Source of the DNA: Planktotalea sp.
GTDB lineage: Bacteria; Pseudomonadota; Alphaproteobacteria; Rhodobacterales; Rhodobacteraceae
Assembly: GCF_018607995.1 (NCBI RefSeq)
Contig: NZ_JABBAL010000002.1
Location: forward strand, 67,733-112,006
Length of the DNA stretch: 44,274 bases
Direction: 5' to 3'
Position 1 is the first letter of the stretch. Every line of letters starts with the position of its first letter. This document shows positions 17,721 to 27,543 of this stretch, in pieces. Position numbers and translations under genes: made by a program. The notes beneath the pieces were generated by a model. It was not told the DNA's origin. It did not search any database and worked only from the letters and a program-made list of their open reading frames with translations.

Positions 17721-19295
17721 TCAGACCAAGTCACCAGCAAGAGCTTGATCGATAAGGGCCACAGTTTCAGCGACACCGTAGAGCGCAATAAAACCGCCAA
17801 AGCGCGGTCCCTGACTGGCCCCAAGCAGCACCTCATAAAGCGCCGTGAACCAGCCCCGCAACGGATCAAACCGTTCGCGACCACAAGCGAAGACTAAGTT
17901 TTGAAGTTCTTCCGCATCCAACCCGTTGCCCCAAACTTTCAAGCCATCACGCAGCGCAATCAACGCCTCTCGTTCCAAATCACTTGGCGCACGAAACACT
18001 TTCGCGGGCTTCACGAAATCATTGTAATACCCCACCGCAAAACCTGCGGCTTGATCCATATCAGGGTTCGTCTCCGCACTCGCGTTCGGCGCATAACGCT
18101 GAATAAAGCCCCAAAGCTGATCCTTATCTTCCGCACTCGACACGGAGGCGAGGTTCAAAAGCATTGAGAACGGCACAACCATTTTGCTCTCCGGCACATC
18201 GCCGCCATGAATATGCCAAACCGGATTGTTCAACCGAGCTTTCGTATCCTGATCAACATAAGCCCGCAGTTGCTGGTGATATTCATCAACCGCTTTCGGG
18301 ATCACATCGAAATGCATCCGCTTCGCCGTCTTTGGCTTTTGATACATGAAATATGACAGGCTTTCGGACGAAGCATAGCTCAACCACTGATCAATCGACA
18401 CGCCATTGCCAGAGGTCTTGGAAATTTTCTGCCCATTTTCATCCAAGAATAATTCGTACGTGAAGTGCTCGGGCGCAGGCATCCCAAGAATACGGCAAAT
18501 CTTGTCATAGATCGGCGTGTTGGTGGAGTGATCCTTGCCATACATCTCAAAATCAACGCCAAGCGCGGCCCAGCGCGCGCCAAAATCCGGCTTCCACTGC
18601 AACTTCACATTGCCGCCTGTGACCGGAACGGTCCATTCACGGCCCTCTTCATCATCAAAAGTGATGGTATAATCGTCGCGATTGATCGACTTCATTGGCA
18701 CATACAAAACGCGCCCCGTTTTGGGGTGGAACGGCAAAAAAATGGAATAGGTCTGACGCCGCTCTTCACGCAAAGACGCCAACATCACTTCCATGATCGC
18801 ATCATATTTATCAACCGCGCGCTTCAGAACTTCGTCAAACTGACCAGATCCGTAAAATTCGGTTGCACTGTAAAAATCATACTCGAACCCAAAGGTATCA
18901 AGGAAACGCCGCAGCATCGCATTGTTATGATGGCCAAAACTCTCGAATTCACTGAATGGGTCCGGTACAGAAGTCAGCGGTTTTTGCAAATGCTCCGTCA
19001 GACCCTCTGGGTTGGGAACATTGGAAGGCACCTTACGCATGCCGTCAAGATCATCGGAAAAACACACAAGTTTGGTAGGGTAATCGCTGATTTCTTTAAA
19101 CGCGCGCATGACCATGCTTGTGCGCGACACCTCACCGAACGTCCCGATATGCGGCAATCCCGACGGACCATAGCCCGTCTCAAACAGCACATAGCCCTTC
19201 TCTGGACCCGCTTTTTTGTAGCGTTTCAAAATGCGGCGCGCCTCTTCAAAAGGCCAGGCTTTTGAGCTCATCGCAGCGTCGCGCACATCTGACAT
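17721..19295 (-). CDS. lysK: Lysyl-tRNA synthetase, class I
   Basis: The 524-residue class I LysRS charges tRNA-Lys. The Rossmann-fold HIGH-like motif [10 protein letters not shown] is at about residues 43-52, with [10 protein letters not shown] just before. The KMSKS-like loop reads [10 protein letters not shown], close to the middle. The C-terminal half contains the helical anticodon-binding cage. Most bacteria use an unrelated class II enzyme; class I is standard in Rhodobacteraceae and some other alphaproteobacteria, so this gene supports the taxonomic assignment. The start is ATG 19295 ([15 protein letters not shown]); a farther start at 19337 adds 14 residues not typical of the family. 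It is divergent from the TerB-like gene. Confidence 0.95.
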   Translation of the reverse strand: MSDVRDAAMSSKAWPFEEARRILKRYKKAGPEKGYVLFETGYGPSGLPHIGTFGEVSRTSMVMRAFKEISDYPTKLVCFSDDLDGMRKVPSNVPNPEGLTEHLQKPLTSVPDPFSEFESFGHHNNAMLRRFLDTFGFEYDFYSATEFYGSGQFDEVLKRAVDKYDAIMEVMLASLREERRQTYSIFLPFHPKTGRVLYVPMKSINRDDYTITFDDEEGREWTVPVTGGNVKLQWKPDFGARWAALGVDFEMYGKDHSTNTPIYDKICRILGMPAPEHFTYELFLDENGQKISKTSGNGVSIDQWLSYASSESLSYFMYQKPKTAKRMHFDVIPKAVDEYHQQLRAYVDQDTKARLNNPVWHIHGGDVPESKMVVPFSMLLNLASVSSAEDKDQLWGFIQRYAPNASAETNPDMDQAAGFAVGYYNDFVKPAKVFRAPSDLEREALIALRDGLKVWGNGLDAEELQNLVFACGRERFDPLRGWFTALYEVLLGASQGPRFGGFIALYGVAETVALIDQALAGDLV

Positions 19296-19422
19296 ATCTG
19301 GTCTCCAAAAAAGAAACCTGCCCCAGTGGGCAGGCATATGCGCGCTACCTATTGAATGCGAAGGATTTCGTCAATATTTTGCAGGTGCATCATGAAGTGC
19401 CTCCCAACTGAAAGCGAACGCC

Positions 19423-19845
19423 GTGACTCAATCAACGCCCCACCCGCTTAGCCCGCAGGATTGCCTCGTCGCGCTGATGATTGCCGTCTCCGCCTCTGAC
19501 GAGGATATTCGCACAGTCGAGCTGGTCAAAATCCAGAGTGCGGTGAACAACCTACCCGTATTCGCCGAATACGATATCGACCGAATGAACATTATGGCGC
19601 AAACCGTGTTCGATCTCTTCGAACAAGTGGACGGGCTTGATGCGTTGTTCGGACTTATTCGCGATAACCTGCCCGAGCGTTTGTTCGAAACCGCCTATGC
19701 ATTGTCTTGCGATGTAGCTGCCGCAGACGGAACCTTACAAGAAAGCGAGCTGCGCATTCTTGAAGAGATCCGTTACGAACTGAACCTAGACCGCCTCCAC
19801 GCCGCCGCGATCGAGCGCGGCGCACGTGCGCGTCATATCAGGTAA
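19423..19845 (+). CDS. TerB-like tellurite-resistance family protein
   Basis: The 140-residue cytoplasmic, all-helical protein resembles TerB. It has an N-terminal LVALMIAVSASDEDIRTVEL block and a C-terminal ALSCDVAAADGTLQESELRIL block, two acidic, Asp-rich, metal-site-like repeats typical of the family. There is no signal peptide. The start is GTG 19423 (MTQSTPHPL); there is no in-frame ATG before conserved sequence. In alphaproteobacteria lone TerB-like genes are common and need not concern tellurite. It shares a 127-bp divergent promoter region with lysK and converges with the dead L,D-transpeptidase, with a 9-base gap. Confidence 0.85.
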   Translation: MTQSTPHPLSPQDCLVALMIAVSASDEDIRTVELVKIQSAVNNLPVFAEYDIDRMNIMAQTVFDLFEQVDGLDALFGLIRDNLPERLFETAYALSCDVAAADGTLQESELRILEEIRYELNLDRLHAAAIERGARARHIR

Positions 19846-19854
19846 CTTTTTCGT

Positions 19855-20421
19855 TTAAACGACTGTCACTTTCGTACCAATTGGAACACTTTCATAGAGA
19901 TGTGTGACGTGGGTGTTGATCATACGGATGCAGCCGTTGGGCACAGATTGCCCGATAGAACTTGGCTGCGTTGTGCCATCAATACGAAAATACATATCGC
20001 GACCGTTTTGAAATAGATAAAGTGCGCGCGCACCCAAGGGATTGCGTGATCCACCTTCTATCGCATCCAAATTGCCTTTGTATTTTCCGTATAACTTAGA
20101 CGAACGCTCAATCATTTCATTCGTGGCGCGCTACTTGGGCCGTTCTTTCTTCACATCGATCGTCGCGACACCCGTAAACTCAAGCCCCGCCTTGCCAACA
20201 CTGACCCCGTAACGGTTCGATTTGTTCTTATCCTCGATCCAATATCGAAGATGCGAACGCGGCTGGGCAAGGATTTGTCCTGGGTCAAACTCATCCTTCA
20301 CGCGGAAATATTGCGGGATGAACTGTTCTGGTAGCACAAACGGTGCGGATTGGGCCTGTGCAAATTGCGGGATCAATGTGCCCGCCGCGGCTGTCTGTAT
20401 AAATGTTCGACGTGAAACCAT
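19855..20421 (-). pseudogene. L,D-transpeptidase (YkuD/ErfK), stopped by TAG
   Basis: ATG 20421 has a good AGGAGG site nine bases upstream. MVSRRTFIQTAAAGTLIPQFAQA is a twin-arginine signal. The frame runs to TAG at 20131-20133 after VKKERPK, where relatives carry a Trp-like residue, and then continues unshifted as ATNEMIERSSKLYGKYKG through PLGARALYLF to VPIGTKVTVV. The YkuD active site normally has an IHGT histidine and an S-x-GCIRM cysteine. Here the cysteine block NGCIRM is intact, but the histidine codon at 19978-19980 is GAT (Asp, RIDGT). The missing His and the internal stop together mean the cross-linking activity is gone. The intact family makes 3-3 peptidoglycan cross-links or anchors lipoproteins. 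Confidence 0.9.
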
Positions 20422-20563
20422 GTCGATGTTCCTCCTAGCGCTAAATGGCTTCGTTTCCAAACTGGCAACAATTTGTCAGAAACATGTGACGCCAAATCAC
20501 GCTCGACTTACCGCGCTCCGCTGCCTATCGAACACCAATCAAGCCGCAACACAAAGTCAGAAC

Positions 20564-21190
20564 ATGTACCCAAGCCCCACCGTTTCCCATCGCCGCGCAG
20601 ATATGGCGGTCCACGCGCTTGGCATCAGCGCGATCTTGATCGCAGGGGTCATACTCTTGATCAAAGCGTCGAACACGCTCTCGATACCGCTCATCTTTGC
20701 GTGTCTGACCTATGTCATATGTGCTCTCATCTCCAACCAAGCCTCTTGCTTTTACCATTTCGCACCATGGCACGCCAAACGCACGCTCCTGCGCCGCATC
20801 GATCACGCAGCGATCTACATCAGCATAACAGGCATGTTCACGCCGCTCCTCGTCCAAGCAGGCACCACACGCACCTACATCATCCTCGCCCTATGCTGGG
20901 TCCTGACAATCATGGCCATCTGGAACAAGATCACCAATTCTGAAATCAAATCAAAATGGTCCACTGCCTCCTATCTTGCACTGGGTGCTATCGGACTGCT
21001 CGCCCTGCCCGACCTAACAGACGTACCAAGCATCACACCCAAACTTATCCTCGCCGGAAGCGCGGCCTACGCCATCGGCACGATCTTCTATGCATGCAAA
21101 ACCTTGCCATTTCGTTACGCGATTTGGCATTCTTGGGTGACCATTGGCGGCATGTTCATGTTCACAGGCATCTGGCTCGCACTATTCTAA
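20564..21190 (+). CDS. Hemolysin III / PAQR-family membrane protein
   Basis: The 208-residue protein has about seven membrane helices and belongs to the hemolysin III (YqfA, PAQR-like) family. The metal-binding residues of the family are in place: a Ser-x3-His pattern (SCFYHFAPWH), the Asp in RRIDHAAIYISI and the two histidines in YAIWHSWV near the C-terminus. These proteins are thought to be membrane hydrolases acting on lipid amides, although the bacterial ones are largely uncharacterised and their haemolytic label is historical. ATG 20564 (MYPSPTVSHRRADMAVH) is chosen because the open frame upstream overlaps the L,D-transpeptidase and is not hydrophobic. trxC follows nine bases later, so the two are probably co-transcribed. 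Confidence 0.85.
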   Translation: MYPSPTVSHRRADMAVHALGISAILIAGVILLIKASNTLSIPLIFACLTYVICALISNQASCFYHFAPWHAKRTLLRRIDHAAIYISITGMFTPLLVQAGTTRTYIILALCWVLTIMAIWNKITNSEIKSKWSTASYLALGAIGLLALPDLTDVPSITPKLILAGSAAYAIGTIFYACKTLPFRYAIWHSWVTIGGMFMFTGIWLALF

Positions 21191-21199
21191 GGACCTCTC

Positions 21200-21628
21200 A
21201 TGGCTGGCAAAAAACTCACCTGTTTCAAATGTGCGCAACTTAATCGCGTGCCGTTCGACAAGCTCAGTGATGGCCCCAAATGCGGCTCCTGCGGTGCTGC
21301 GCTGATGCCCTCCAAAGCGGTCGAGATCACTCCCGCGATCCTCATAAAAGCTAGCGCGAGCGACGATGTGCCCTTGGTCGTGGATTTCTGGGCCCCGTGG
21401 TGTGGGCCGTGCAAGATGATGGGACCGGAATTTGACAAGGCCGCCACAGTGTTAGCTGGCAAAGCCCGCCTTGTAAAAGTGAACACGCAAGAGCATCAAT
21501 CGGTGTCCGGTAAGATGCGCATCAAAGGGATCCCAACAATGATCGCATGGCAAAATGGGCGTGAGGTGAAACGGCAGGCAGGCACTATGAAAATGGGGCA
21601 GATTGTTGAGTGGGTGCCTCGAAGTTAG
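21200..21628 (+). CDS. trxC: Thioredoxin 2 (zinc-binding thioredoxin)
   Basis: The 142-residue cytoplasmic disulfide reductase. An N-terminal zinc site formed by CFKC (residues 8-11) and CGSC (28-31) precedes the thioredoxin fold, whose active site WCGPC is at 67-71 (WAPWCGPCK). The cis-proline loop is GIPTMIAW. This layout is specific to TrxC, distinguishing it from TrxA. TrxC is usually linked to oxidative-stress defence. The start is ATG 21200, nine bases after hemolysin III; AGGACCTCTC in front is a modest ribosome site. Its stop overlaps by a few bases the end of a decayed gene on the other strand. Confidence 0.95.
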   Translation: MAGKKLTCFKCAQLNRVPFDKLSDGPKCGSCGAALMPSKAVEITPAILIKASASDDVPLVVDFWAPWCGPCKMMGPEFDKAATVLAGKARLVKVNTQEHQSVSGKMRIKGIPTMIAWQNGREVKRQAGTMKMGQIVEWVPRS

Positions 21629-22113
21629 TCTCGATCAAACACACCCTTAGGATGATAAATTGTGCCATTAATTCCCAAGTTGACGACATCAAGCGAACCC
21701 GAGTGTGCAACAATTTTCGAAAGCTGAACTTCAGCAAAACGAAAATGTTTGTGGGCTTTTTCAAATCGGCCAATTATTGATTTAGAAGCCTCTGGTTTGT
21801 TTTCTATTTCACCGGGAACGAGATGGTCCCAAAGCCAGCTATGAACAAATTTATTTCTTTAGCTATTAATCTCTCGCAAATACTCCAAATTACGCCCTTC
21901 GACACCTTTATCGGCGAGCCTTTGTACAAGTTGCCCAAACGAAGACCGACGTAATTTGTTGTGTAAATCTTTGAAATCATCTCGCGTCGCATGGACGAAA
22001 ATCTCGCTGTGAGTAGTTTGTTCTAACAACGAAATCACACTGAAAAGTGTGCCAATTTGAAGTAAGTAGACCAGAGGAAATTCTCCCTCTAGCCCTTCTC
22101 TAAGGTGACTAAT
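21625..22113 (-). pseudogene. Decayed gene of unknown function, one internal TAA, no start
   Basis: A single minus-strand frame is open from 22113 to TAA 21627-21625 except for one TAA at 21859-21861, giving about 160 codons of protein-like sequence. Before the stop: VYLLQIGTLFSVISLLEQ, HNKLRRSSFGQLVQRLADKG, NLEYLREINS. After it: NKFVHSWLWDHLVPGE, FEKAHKHFRFAEVQL. The REINS(stop)RNKFVHSW junction looks like a helix in which one codon mutated. There is no ATG near 22113 and a stop directly upstream, so the N-terminus is missing too. It is more AT-rich than its neighbours, suggesting an acquired gene. I do not recognise the family. Confidence 0.6.
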
Positions 22114-22148
22114 TTAGCCAGCTTTAATAACAGGCGGGAACACCAACC

Positions 22149-23804
22149 TTAGCGTGCAAACTTCTTATGCTTAATCCGCTTAGGCTCCAAAGCATCCGCG
22201 CCCAAACGGCGCTTTTTGTCTTCCTCGTAATCCTCGAAGTTGCCCTCGAACCACTCCACATGCGCGTCGCCTTCAAAGGCCAGCATGTGCGTGCAGATGC
22301 GGTCGAGGAAGAAACGGTCGTGCGAGATGACCACGGCGCAGCCTGCGAAATCGACCAGAGCGTCTTCCAAGGCGCGTAGTGTCTCAACGTCCAAGTCGTT
22401 TGTCGGTTCGTCGAGCAGCAGCACATTGCCGCCCTCTTTCAGCAAACGCGCCATGTGAACGCGATTGCGCTCACCACCTGACAAGAGACCGACTTTCTTC
22501 TGCTGATCGCCACCTTTGAAGTTGAAGGACGAGCAATAGGCGCGGCTGTTCACTTCCGCGTCGCCCAGCGCAATGATCTCGGAGCCGCCGGAAATTGCTT
22601 CCCAAACCGTCTCATCATCGCCCAGATCATCGCGAGACTGATCAACGTAGGACAGCTGCACCGTGTCGCCATACTCAACCGTTCCAGCGTCAGGCTTTTC
22701 CTGCCCTGTCAGCATCTTGAAAAGCGTGGATTTACCCGCACCGTTGGGGCCGATCACACCGACAATACCACCGGGGGGCAGATCAAAGGACAGGTTTTCG
22801 ACCAAGAGCTTATCGCCCATCGCCTTCTTCAAACCTTCAACTTCAATCACCTTGTTGCCCAAACGTGGACCGTTCGGAATAACGATCTGTGCACGGCCAA
22901 CCTTGTCGCGCTCGGACTGACCTGCAAGCTCATTATAGGCGCTGATACGCGCTTTAGACTTGGCCTGGCGGGCCTTTGCACCTTGGCGCATCCATTCAAG
23001 TTCGCGCTCAAGCGTCTTTTGTTTTGATTTATCTTCGCGCGCTTCTTGGGAGAGACGTTTCGCCTTTTGCTCCAGCCATGCGGAATAATTGCCCTCGTAA
23101 GGAATGCCCTTGCCGCGATCCAACTCAAGGATCCAGCTCGTGATATCGTCAAGGAAATAACGGTCGTGCGTGACGCAAAGGATCGTGCCTTTGTAATCAA
23201 TCAAGTGCTTTTGCAGCCACGCAATTGTTTCCGCATCCAAGTGGTTGGTCGGCTCGTCGAGCAGCAGCATGTCGGGCTGCTCAAGAAGCAATTTGCACAG
23301 CGCAACGCGGCGCGCCTCACCACCAGAAAGCGACGTTACATTCGCATCATCCGGCGGGCAGCGCAGCGCTTCCATGGACACGTCGATCTGGCTGTCCAGA
23401 TCCCACAGGTTCTCCGCATCAATCTTATCCTGCAATTCAGCCATCTCATCCGCTGTCTCGTCGGAATAGTTCATTGCAAGTTCGTTATAGCGATCCAAGG
23501 TCGCCTTTTTATCCGCAACCCCCAGCATCACATTACCGCGCACATCAAGCGTTTCATCAAGCTTGGGCTCTTGCGGCAGGTAGCCCACATGCGCACCCTC
23601 AGCCTTCCATGCTTCGCCGCTGAAGTCCTTATCCCAACCTGCCATGATCTTCAGCAGCGTTGATTTACCCGCACCGTTGACACCCACAACACCAATTTTC
23701 ACACCGGGGAGGAAGTTCAAGTGGATGTTTTCAAAACATTTCTTACCACCGGGATAGGTCTTGGATACACCTTGCATGTGATACACATATTGATACGCGG
23801 CCAT
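22149..23804 (-). CDS. ettA: Energy-dependent translational throttle protein (ABC-F ATPase)
   Basis: The 551-residue soluble ABC-F protein has two ATPase domains and no membrane part. The first Walker A, GVNGAGKST, is at residues 41-49; the second is GPNGAGKST near 350. Each domain has an ABC signature (SLSGGEARRVAL, LLSGGERNRVHM) and LLLDEPTN(H/D)LD. The linker between them, with a basic charged helix pair (EQKAKRLSQEAREDKS), matches EttA, which binds the ribosomal E site and gates elongation according to ATP level. The start is ATG 23804 (MAAYQYVYHMQGVSK); five upstream residues in frame are not conserved. It stands alone on the minus strand. Confidence 0.95.
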   Translation of the reverse strand: MAAYQYVYHMQGVSKTYPGGKKCFENIHLNFLPGVKIGVVGVNGAGKSTLLKIMAGWDKDFSGEAWKAEGAHVGYLPQEPKLDETLDVRGNVMLGVADKKATLDRYNELAMNYSDETADEMAELQDKIDAENLWDLDSQIDVSMEALRCPPDDANVTSLSGGEARRVALCKLLLEQPDMLLLDEPTNHLDAETIAWLQKHLIDYKGTILCVTHDRYFLDDITSWILELDRGKGIPYEGNYSAWLEQKAKRLSQEAREDKSKQKTLERELEWMRQGAKARQAKSKARISAYNELAGQSERDKVGRAQIVIPNGPRLGNKVIEVEGLKKAMGDKLLVENLSFDLPPGGIVGVIGPNGAGKSTLFKMLTGQEKPDAGTVEYGDTVQLSYVDQSRDDLGDDETVWEAISGGSEIIALGDAEVNSRAYCSSFNFKGGDQQKKVGLLSGGERNRVHMARLLKEGGNVLLLDEPTNDLDVETLRALEDALVDFAGCAVVISHDRFFLDRICTHMLAFEGDAHVEWFEGNFEDYEEDKKRRLGADALEPKRIKHKKFAR

Positions 23805-23867
23805 ATGCTCGCTCCTCACGCTAAATTCAGTTGGAACTCACATAGTGTGATGCGAGGATAGGCGCAA

Positions 23868-24398
23868 ATGAATAGGAAGTTTCAGATGCGTCAGCTCGCT
23901 TTGATATCCCCTTTACTTATACCGACGCTGGTGGGCGCGCAGGCCAATGGCGACTTGCCCCGTGAGTTCGGCTGTATCGCTCGAGATGAACTCAGCAACG
24001 ACATGCACCCGTCCAAGCTTGCCCGCATCGTGCGCGCTTGTGCCACTGAACAACGTTATGACGACGCTGTGAAGGTCTACTACACCTACTCCTCTTAGGG
24101 GCTATACGATCAACAACGCGTGCGCGATGAAAGTGCACATTTGGTACTAGGTGAGTTGTCACAATGGATGTTCGCCTTCCTTGATCGCACGACAATGAAA
24201 GGCGTTCGCGCCTCCATCGATAAACTACACGATCCTGAGCATCCTTTCTTTTAAAATACATGCTTGGAGATCGAAGCGCTTGGCCCGTACAACTACAGAC
24301 CCGACTAAATGATCCGCGATGGCATGATGCAGCGTAAATCCGACGATGACTGGCAACTCGAGACTTTTGACGCACCCCTGCATGGCGCAAAGCAGTAA
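23868..24398 (+). pseudogene. Secreted hypothetical protein with three internal stops
   Basis: ATG 23868 (an alternative at 23886, MRQLALISPLLIPTLVGA, makes the better signal peptide) opens a frame that reads FGCIARDELSNDMHPSKLARIVRACATEQRYDDAVKVYYTYSS to TAG 24096-24098. It then continues in the same frame through TAA 24252-24254 and TAA 24306-24308 to TAA 24396-24398, with coherent sequence throughout (YDQQRVRDESAHLVLGELSQW, ALGPYNYRPD, MIRDGMMQRKSDDDW). No frameshift is needed. The full product would be about 175 residues, helical, periplasmic and with paired cysteines. I do not recognise a named family. Three nonsense codons in a row of otherwise good sequence mark it as recently dead. 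Confidence 0.75.
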
Positions 24399-24463
24399 AC
24401 GGGATCAACGACTGCCCAATCCCCTAATTGCATCGGGGTACCCCAAACGCTAAACGCATCCCC

Positions 24464-25063
24464 ATGCACCCAACAACACAAACTACACGCGGCAGACGCA
24501 TTGGCCTTTTGGGCGGCTCCTTTGATCCTGCGCATCAAGGCCATGTTCATATCACCCTAGAGGCGTTGAAACGGTTCCATCTGGATGAGGTCTGGTGGCT
24601 CGTTTCCACCGGAAACCCTCTTAAAAAGCGCAGACCTGCGCCAATGGACGTGCGCATAGAGCGCGCCAAAGATGTTATGCGGCATCCCCGCGTGCACATC
24701 TCAAGCATCGAGTCCGAGCTTAATACACGCTACACTGCGGGAACCCTTCGCGCGTTGCGTCACAAATTCCCTCTTGCGCGATTTACATGGCTCATGGGCG
24801 CGGACAATCTCGCTCAGTTCCACCTTTGGAAAGACTGGAAAAAAATCATCGAAACTGTTCCTATCGGTGTTCTCGCCCGCCCCGGCGAGCGCATCGATGG
24901 CCGCACTGCGCCCGCTGCGCAAATCTATCGACATGCCCTGTTGAAAGGTCGCCAGTCGCGCATTCTGTCCTACGCAGACGCACCCGCTTGGGCCTTCGTC
25001 AACGTGCCAATGCACGATATCTCCTCAACAGAGCTACGCGCGCGCGGCGACTGGCCGAGTTGA
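24464..25063 (+). CDS. nadD: Nicotinate-nucleotide adenylyltransferase
   Basis: The 199-residue enzyme adenylates nicotinate mononucleotide to form deamido-NAD in NAD synthesis. The nucleotidyltransferase motif [11 protein letters not shown] is at residues 17-27. [12 protein letters not shown] (substrate loop), [18 protein letters not shown] and the C-terminal ISSTELRAR (an ISSTxIR variant) complete the family pattern. ATG 24464 ([10 protein letters not shown]) is preferred over TTG 24428, which adds 12 weakly protein-like residues. Many alphaproteobacteria carry nadD after proA/obgE; here it stands alone. Its last 30 bases overlap the 3' end of the convergent EamA gene. Confidence 0.93.
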   Translation: MHPTTQTTRGRRIGLLGGSFDPAHQGHVHITLEALKRFHLDEVWWLVSTGNPLKKRRPAPMDVRIERAKDVMRHPRVHISSIESELNTRYTAGTLRALRHKFPLARFTWLMGADNLAQFHLWKDWKKIIETVPIGVLARPGERIDGRTAPAAQIYRHALLKGRQSRILSYADAPAWAFVNVPMHDISSTELRARGDWPS

Positions 25064-25885
25064 TTGTAAAACCGCGCTCGTGCACCCTGCAACGATGATC
25101 AATGCCATCCCAGCGATGCCCCAAGCATCGGGCCATTCGCCAAAGATCAACCACCCCAACACCCCGGCCGATATAAGCTGGAAGTAAACAAAAGGTGCAA
25201 GTTTGCTCGCCTCATGCATTTTATAGGCAAATAGCATTAATACGTTGCCGACCATCGAGCCCAGCGCACTGATCAACGTCAATTTCGCGATTTTCGGCGT
25301 GAATTCAGGGAATTGACCAATCACAAAAGGGCTGACCAAAATCACCGGGCCGACCATCTGCGTGATCATCAAGCCACCCAATGCAACGGACCCCGTAAGC
25401 CAACGCGACACCGTCAAAAACGCCCCATAGGTGCATCCGGCGAGTAAAGCCCACCCCAAGCCAGCCGATGCTTCAAACCCTGGCCGCACGATGAAGAGCA
25501 CACCAAAAAAACCGATCAAAACCAATACAGCTTGTATTATGTTTGCCCGCTCTTTCAGCAGCCACACGGATAAAACAAAGCTCACCAACGGCCCTATGAA
25601 AAACGCGCCAAACACATCTGCAAGGGGCGCCAATTGCAACGCTCGTGTGATGCAACTAATCCCAAGTCCGATGAGTGCAGCACGAAACCACACCCGCCAA
25701 TCGCGCCAAACAGACAGGCCCGCACGCCATGTATATGGAAGGATGACCAAGCCACCGATCAAAAAGCGCGTCCAGACCACGTAGGTGGGAGCAACACCCA
25801 AGTCGGAGGTCAAAATCTTGCTCGCAGCATCGCCTGCGGGAATTGCGCTCATCGCGACGAACATGATCAACATGGCTTTCAACAT
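25034..25885 (-). CDS. EamA-family (DMT) transporter
   Basis: The 283-residue membrane protein has about ten helices arranged as two EamA repeats (residues ~5-135 and ~150-280), the layout of drug/metabolite transporters such as RhaT and YdcZ relatives. Visible landmarks: [16 protein letters not shown] in the first repeat, then [29 protein letters not shown] closing repeat one, and [25 protein letters not shown] closing repeat two. The substrate cannot be read from the sequence. The start is ATG 25885 (MLKAML) or ATG 25900 ([11 protein letters not shown]). It is divergent from dacB and overlaps nadD tail to tail by 30 bases. Confidence 0.85.
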   Translation of the reverse strand: MLKAMLIMFVAMSAIPAGDAASKILTSDLGVAPTYVVWTRFLIGGLVILPYTWRAGLSVWRDWRVWFRAALIGLGISCITRALQLAPLADVFGAFFIGPLVSFVLSVWLLKERANIIQAVLVLIGFFGVLFIVRPGFEASAGLGWALLAGCTYGAFLTVSRWLTGSVALGGLMITQMVGPVILVSPFVIGQFPEFTPKIAKLTLISALGSMVGNVLMLFAYKMHEASKLAPFVYFQLISAGVLGWLIFGEWPDAWGIAGMALIIVAGCTSAVLQSTRPVAARA

Positions 25886-26031
25886 GCTTTCCCCTAACAT
25901 ATGATCAAACGCTGCAATAGGCCGCTAATACAGCAATTCTTGCACGCCTTGCCATCACATTGCCGTAAAAAGCCTCACTCTTACGCCTCTCTGGCCTTGT
26001 TAAGCCCACAACAATTTGCATTAACCTTTAT

Positions 26032-27543
26032 ATGGCCAAATTATTTTCAAGACGTTTTTTTCTGACGACTGCCGCCTCCGCCTCCATTGGACATGTGGCG
26101 TTTGCAACCGCACCACTCTCATCTCTACGCCCGCAAGCACGTAGCGGCAGCACGCGTGCGGACGCACCTGCCCAAGTCGCGCGCACCGCGTCTTCGTCCA
26201 AAACGCTGATTGATGCGGCACAACTTGGAGGTGCCGTGGGTTTTGCGGTTGCAGACCTTAGCACAGGCAAGCTGCTTGAAACCAACAACAAAGCCATTGG
26301 CCTCCCCCCCGCGAGCACTGCAAAAGCGATTACAGCGCTCTACGCTTTGGATGCGCTCGGCCCCAACCATCGCTTTGCCACACGTATTTCGACGAACGGA
26401 CCCATAGCGGGCGGTGTCATCAGTGAAGATCTCTTCTTGATTGGAGGTGGTGATCCAACCCTTGATGCCAATGCGCTGGCCAGCATGGCAGCCCAACTGA
26501 AATCCCTCGGCATCCGCGAGGTGCGCGGGCAATTCTTCTATGTGGACAACACGCTCCCAAATCTGCATGACATCGATCCGTCGCAACCCGATCACGTCAG
26601 CTATAATCCTGCGATCTCTGGCTTGAACCTGAATTTCAACCGCGTGCATTTCGAATGGCGCCGCGGCAGTAATGGCTATGCGATCACGATGGATGCGGGC
26701 TCTACCAAGCATCGACCGAATGTCTACATCTCGAAAATGCAGATCGCGGCGCGGGACTTGCCTGTCTACACCTACAAAGATGGCGGCAAGTTTGATCAAT
26801 GGACTGTCGCGCGTGGCGCTTTGGGAAGAGGCGGATCGCGCTGGTTGCCCGTGCGCAAACCAGGCCTCTATGCAGCGGACGTATTTCAGACCTTCGCAAG
26901 ATCGCAAGGCATCGTCCTAAAGAACCCCGAGCGCAGCACCAAATCGCCTAAGACCAGCGCCTTAGTCACGCACACAAGTGCGCCACTGACCACCATTTTG
27001 CGCGATATGCTCAAATTCTCAACCAACCTCACGGCCGAAGTCGTCGGGCTTACTGCCACCCGCAAACGCGGCGGGCGCGCAACGTCGCTGAAAGCCTCCG
27101 CCAAAGACATGAGCCGCTGGGCCAACACAGCGCTCAGCATGGGCAACGCAAGTTTTACCGATCATTCAGGCTTGAGTGGCGCAAGCAAAGTCTCCGCCCA
27201 AGGCATGTTGAACGCCATGCTCGTTGCGCGTCGCCGTGCTGGCTTTGCACAATTGCTCAAACCTTTCGAGATGCGGGATGCAAAACGCAAGGTAATCAAG
27301 AACCACCCGATCAAAGTGAATGCCAAGACAGGAACCTTGAACTTTGTCAGCGCACTCAGCGGTTATATAACCGCGCCAGAAGGCAAGCAGCTCGCCTTTG
27401 CGATGATTTGCGCGGATACCAACAGACGCCGTGGCATCAAAAAAAGCAACAAAGAAGCGCCACAGGGCGGTCGTGCGTGGAACAGACGCGCAAAAGCCTT
27501 GCAGCAAAAGCTGATTGAGCGCTGGGGCACCGTGTACGGCTGA
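26032..27543 (+). CDS. dacB: D-alanyl-D-alanine carboxypeptidase/endopeptidase (PBP4, S13)
   Basis: The 503-residue periplasmic penicillin-binding protein removes terminal D-Ala and cuts D-Ala-DAP cross-links. The N-terminus SRRFFLTTAASAS is a twin-arginine signal. The catalytic SxxK is S95-T-A-K98 (PPASTAKA), the SxN-equivalent is SGLSGAS near residue 378, and KTGTLN starts at residue 432. The inserted domain between SxxK and SGL is typical of class C PBPs. No key residue is missing. It is the only intact peptidoglycan gene here, flanked by a dead L,D-transpeptidase 3' of it. The start ATG 26032 has a weak upstream site; an alternative is not obvious. Confidence 0.92.
   Translation: MAKLFSRRFFLTTAASASIGHVAFATAPLSSLRPQARSGSTRADAPAQVARTASSSKTLIDAAQLGGAVGFAVADLSTGKLLETNNKAIGLPPASTAKAITALYALDALGPNHRFATRISTNGPIAGGVISEDLFLIGGGDPTLDANALASMAAQLKSLGIREVRGQFFYVDNTLPNLHDIDPSQPDHVSYNPAISGLNLNFNRVHFEWRRGSNGYAITMDAGSTKHRPNVYISKMQIAARDLPVYTYKDGGKFDQWTVARGALGRGGSRWLPVRKPGLYAADVFQTFARSQGIVLKNPERSTKSPKTSALVTHTSAPLTTILRDMLKFSTNLTAEVVGLTATRKRGGRATSLKASAKDMSRWANTALSMGNASFTDHSGLSGASKVSAQGMLNAMLVARRRAGFAQLLKPFEMRDAKRKVIKNHPIKVNAKTGTLNFVSALSGYITAPEGKQLAFAMICADTNRRRGIKKSNKEAPQGGRAWNRRAKALQQKLIERWGTVYG

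Noticed and set aside
18465..19265. 266-codon open frame antisense to lysK
   Set aside because: Entirely within the synthetase gene on the other strand; no start signals.
20222..20563. 114-residue N-terminal extension of the hemolysin III protein
   Set aside because: It is antisense to the L,D-transpeptidase and not hydrophobic or family-like; ATG 20564 fits better.
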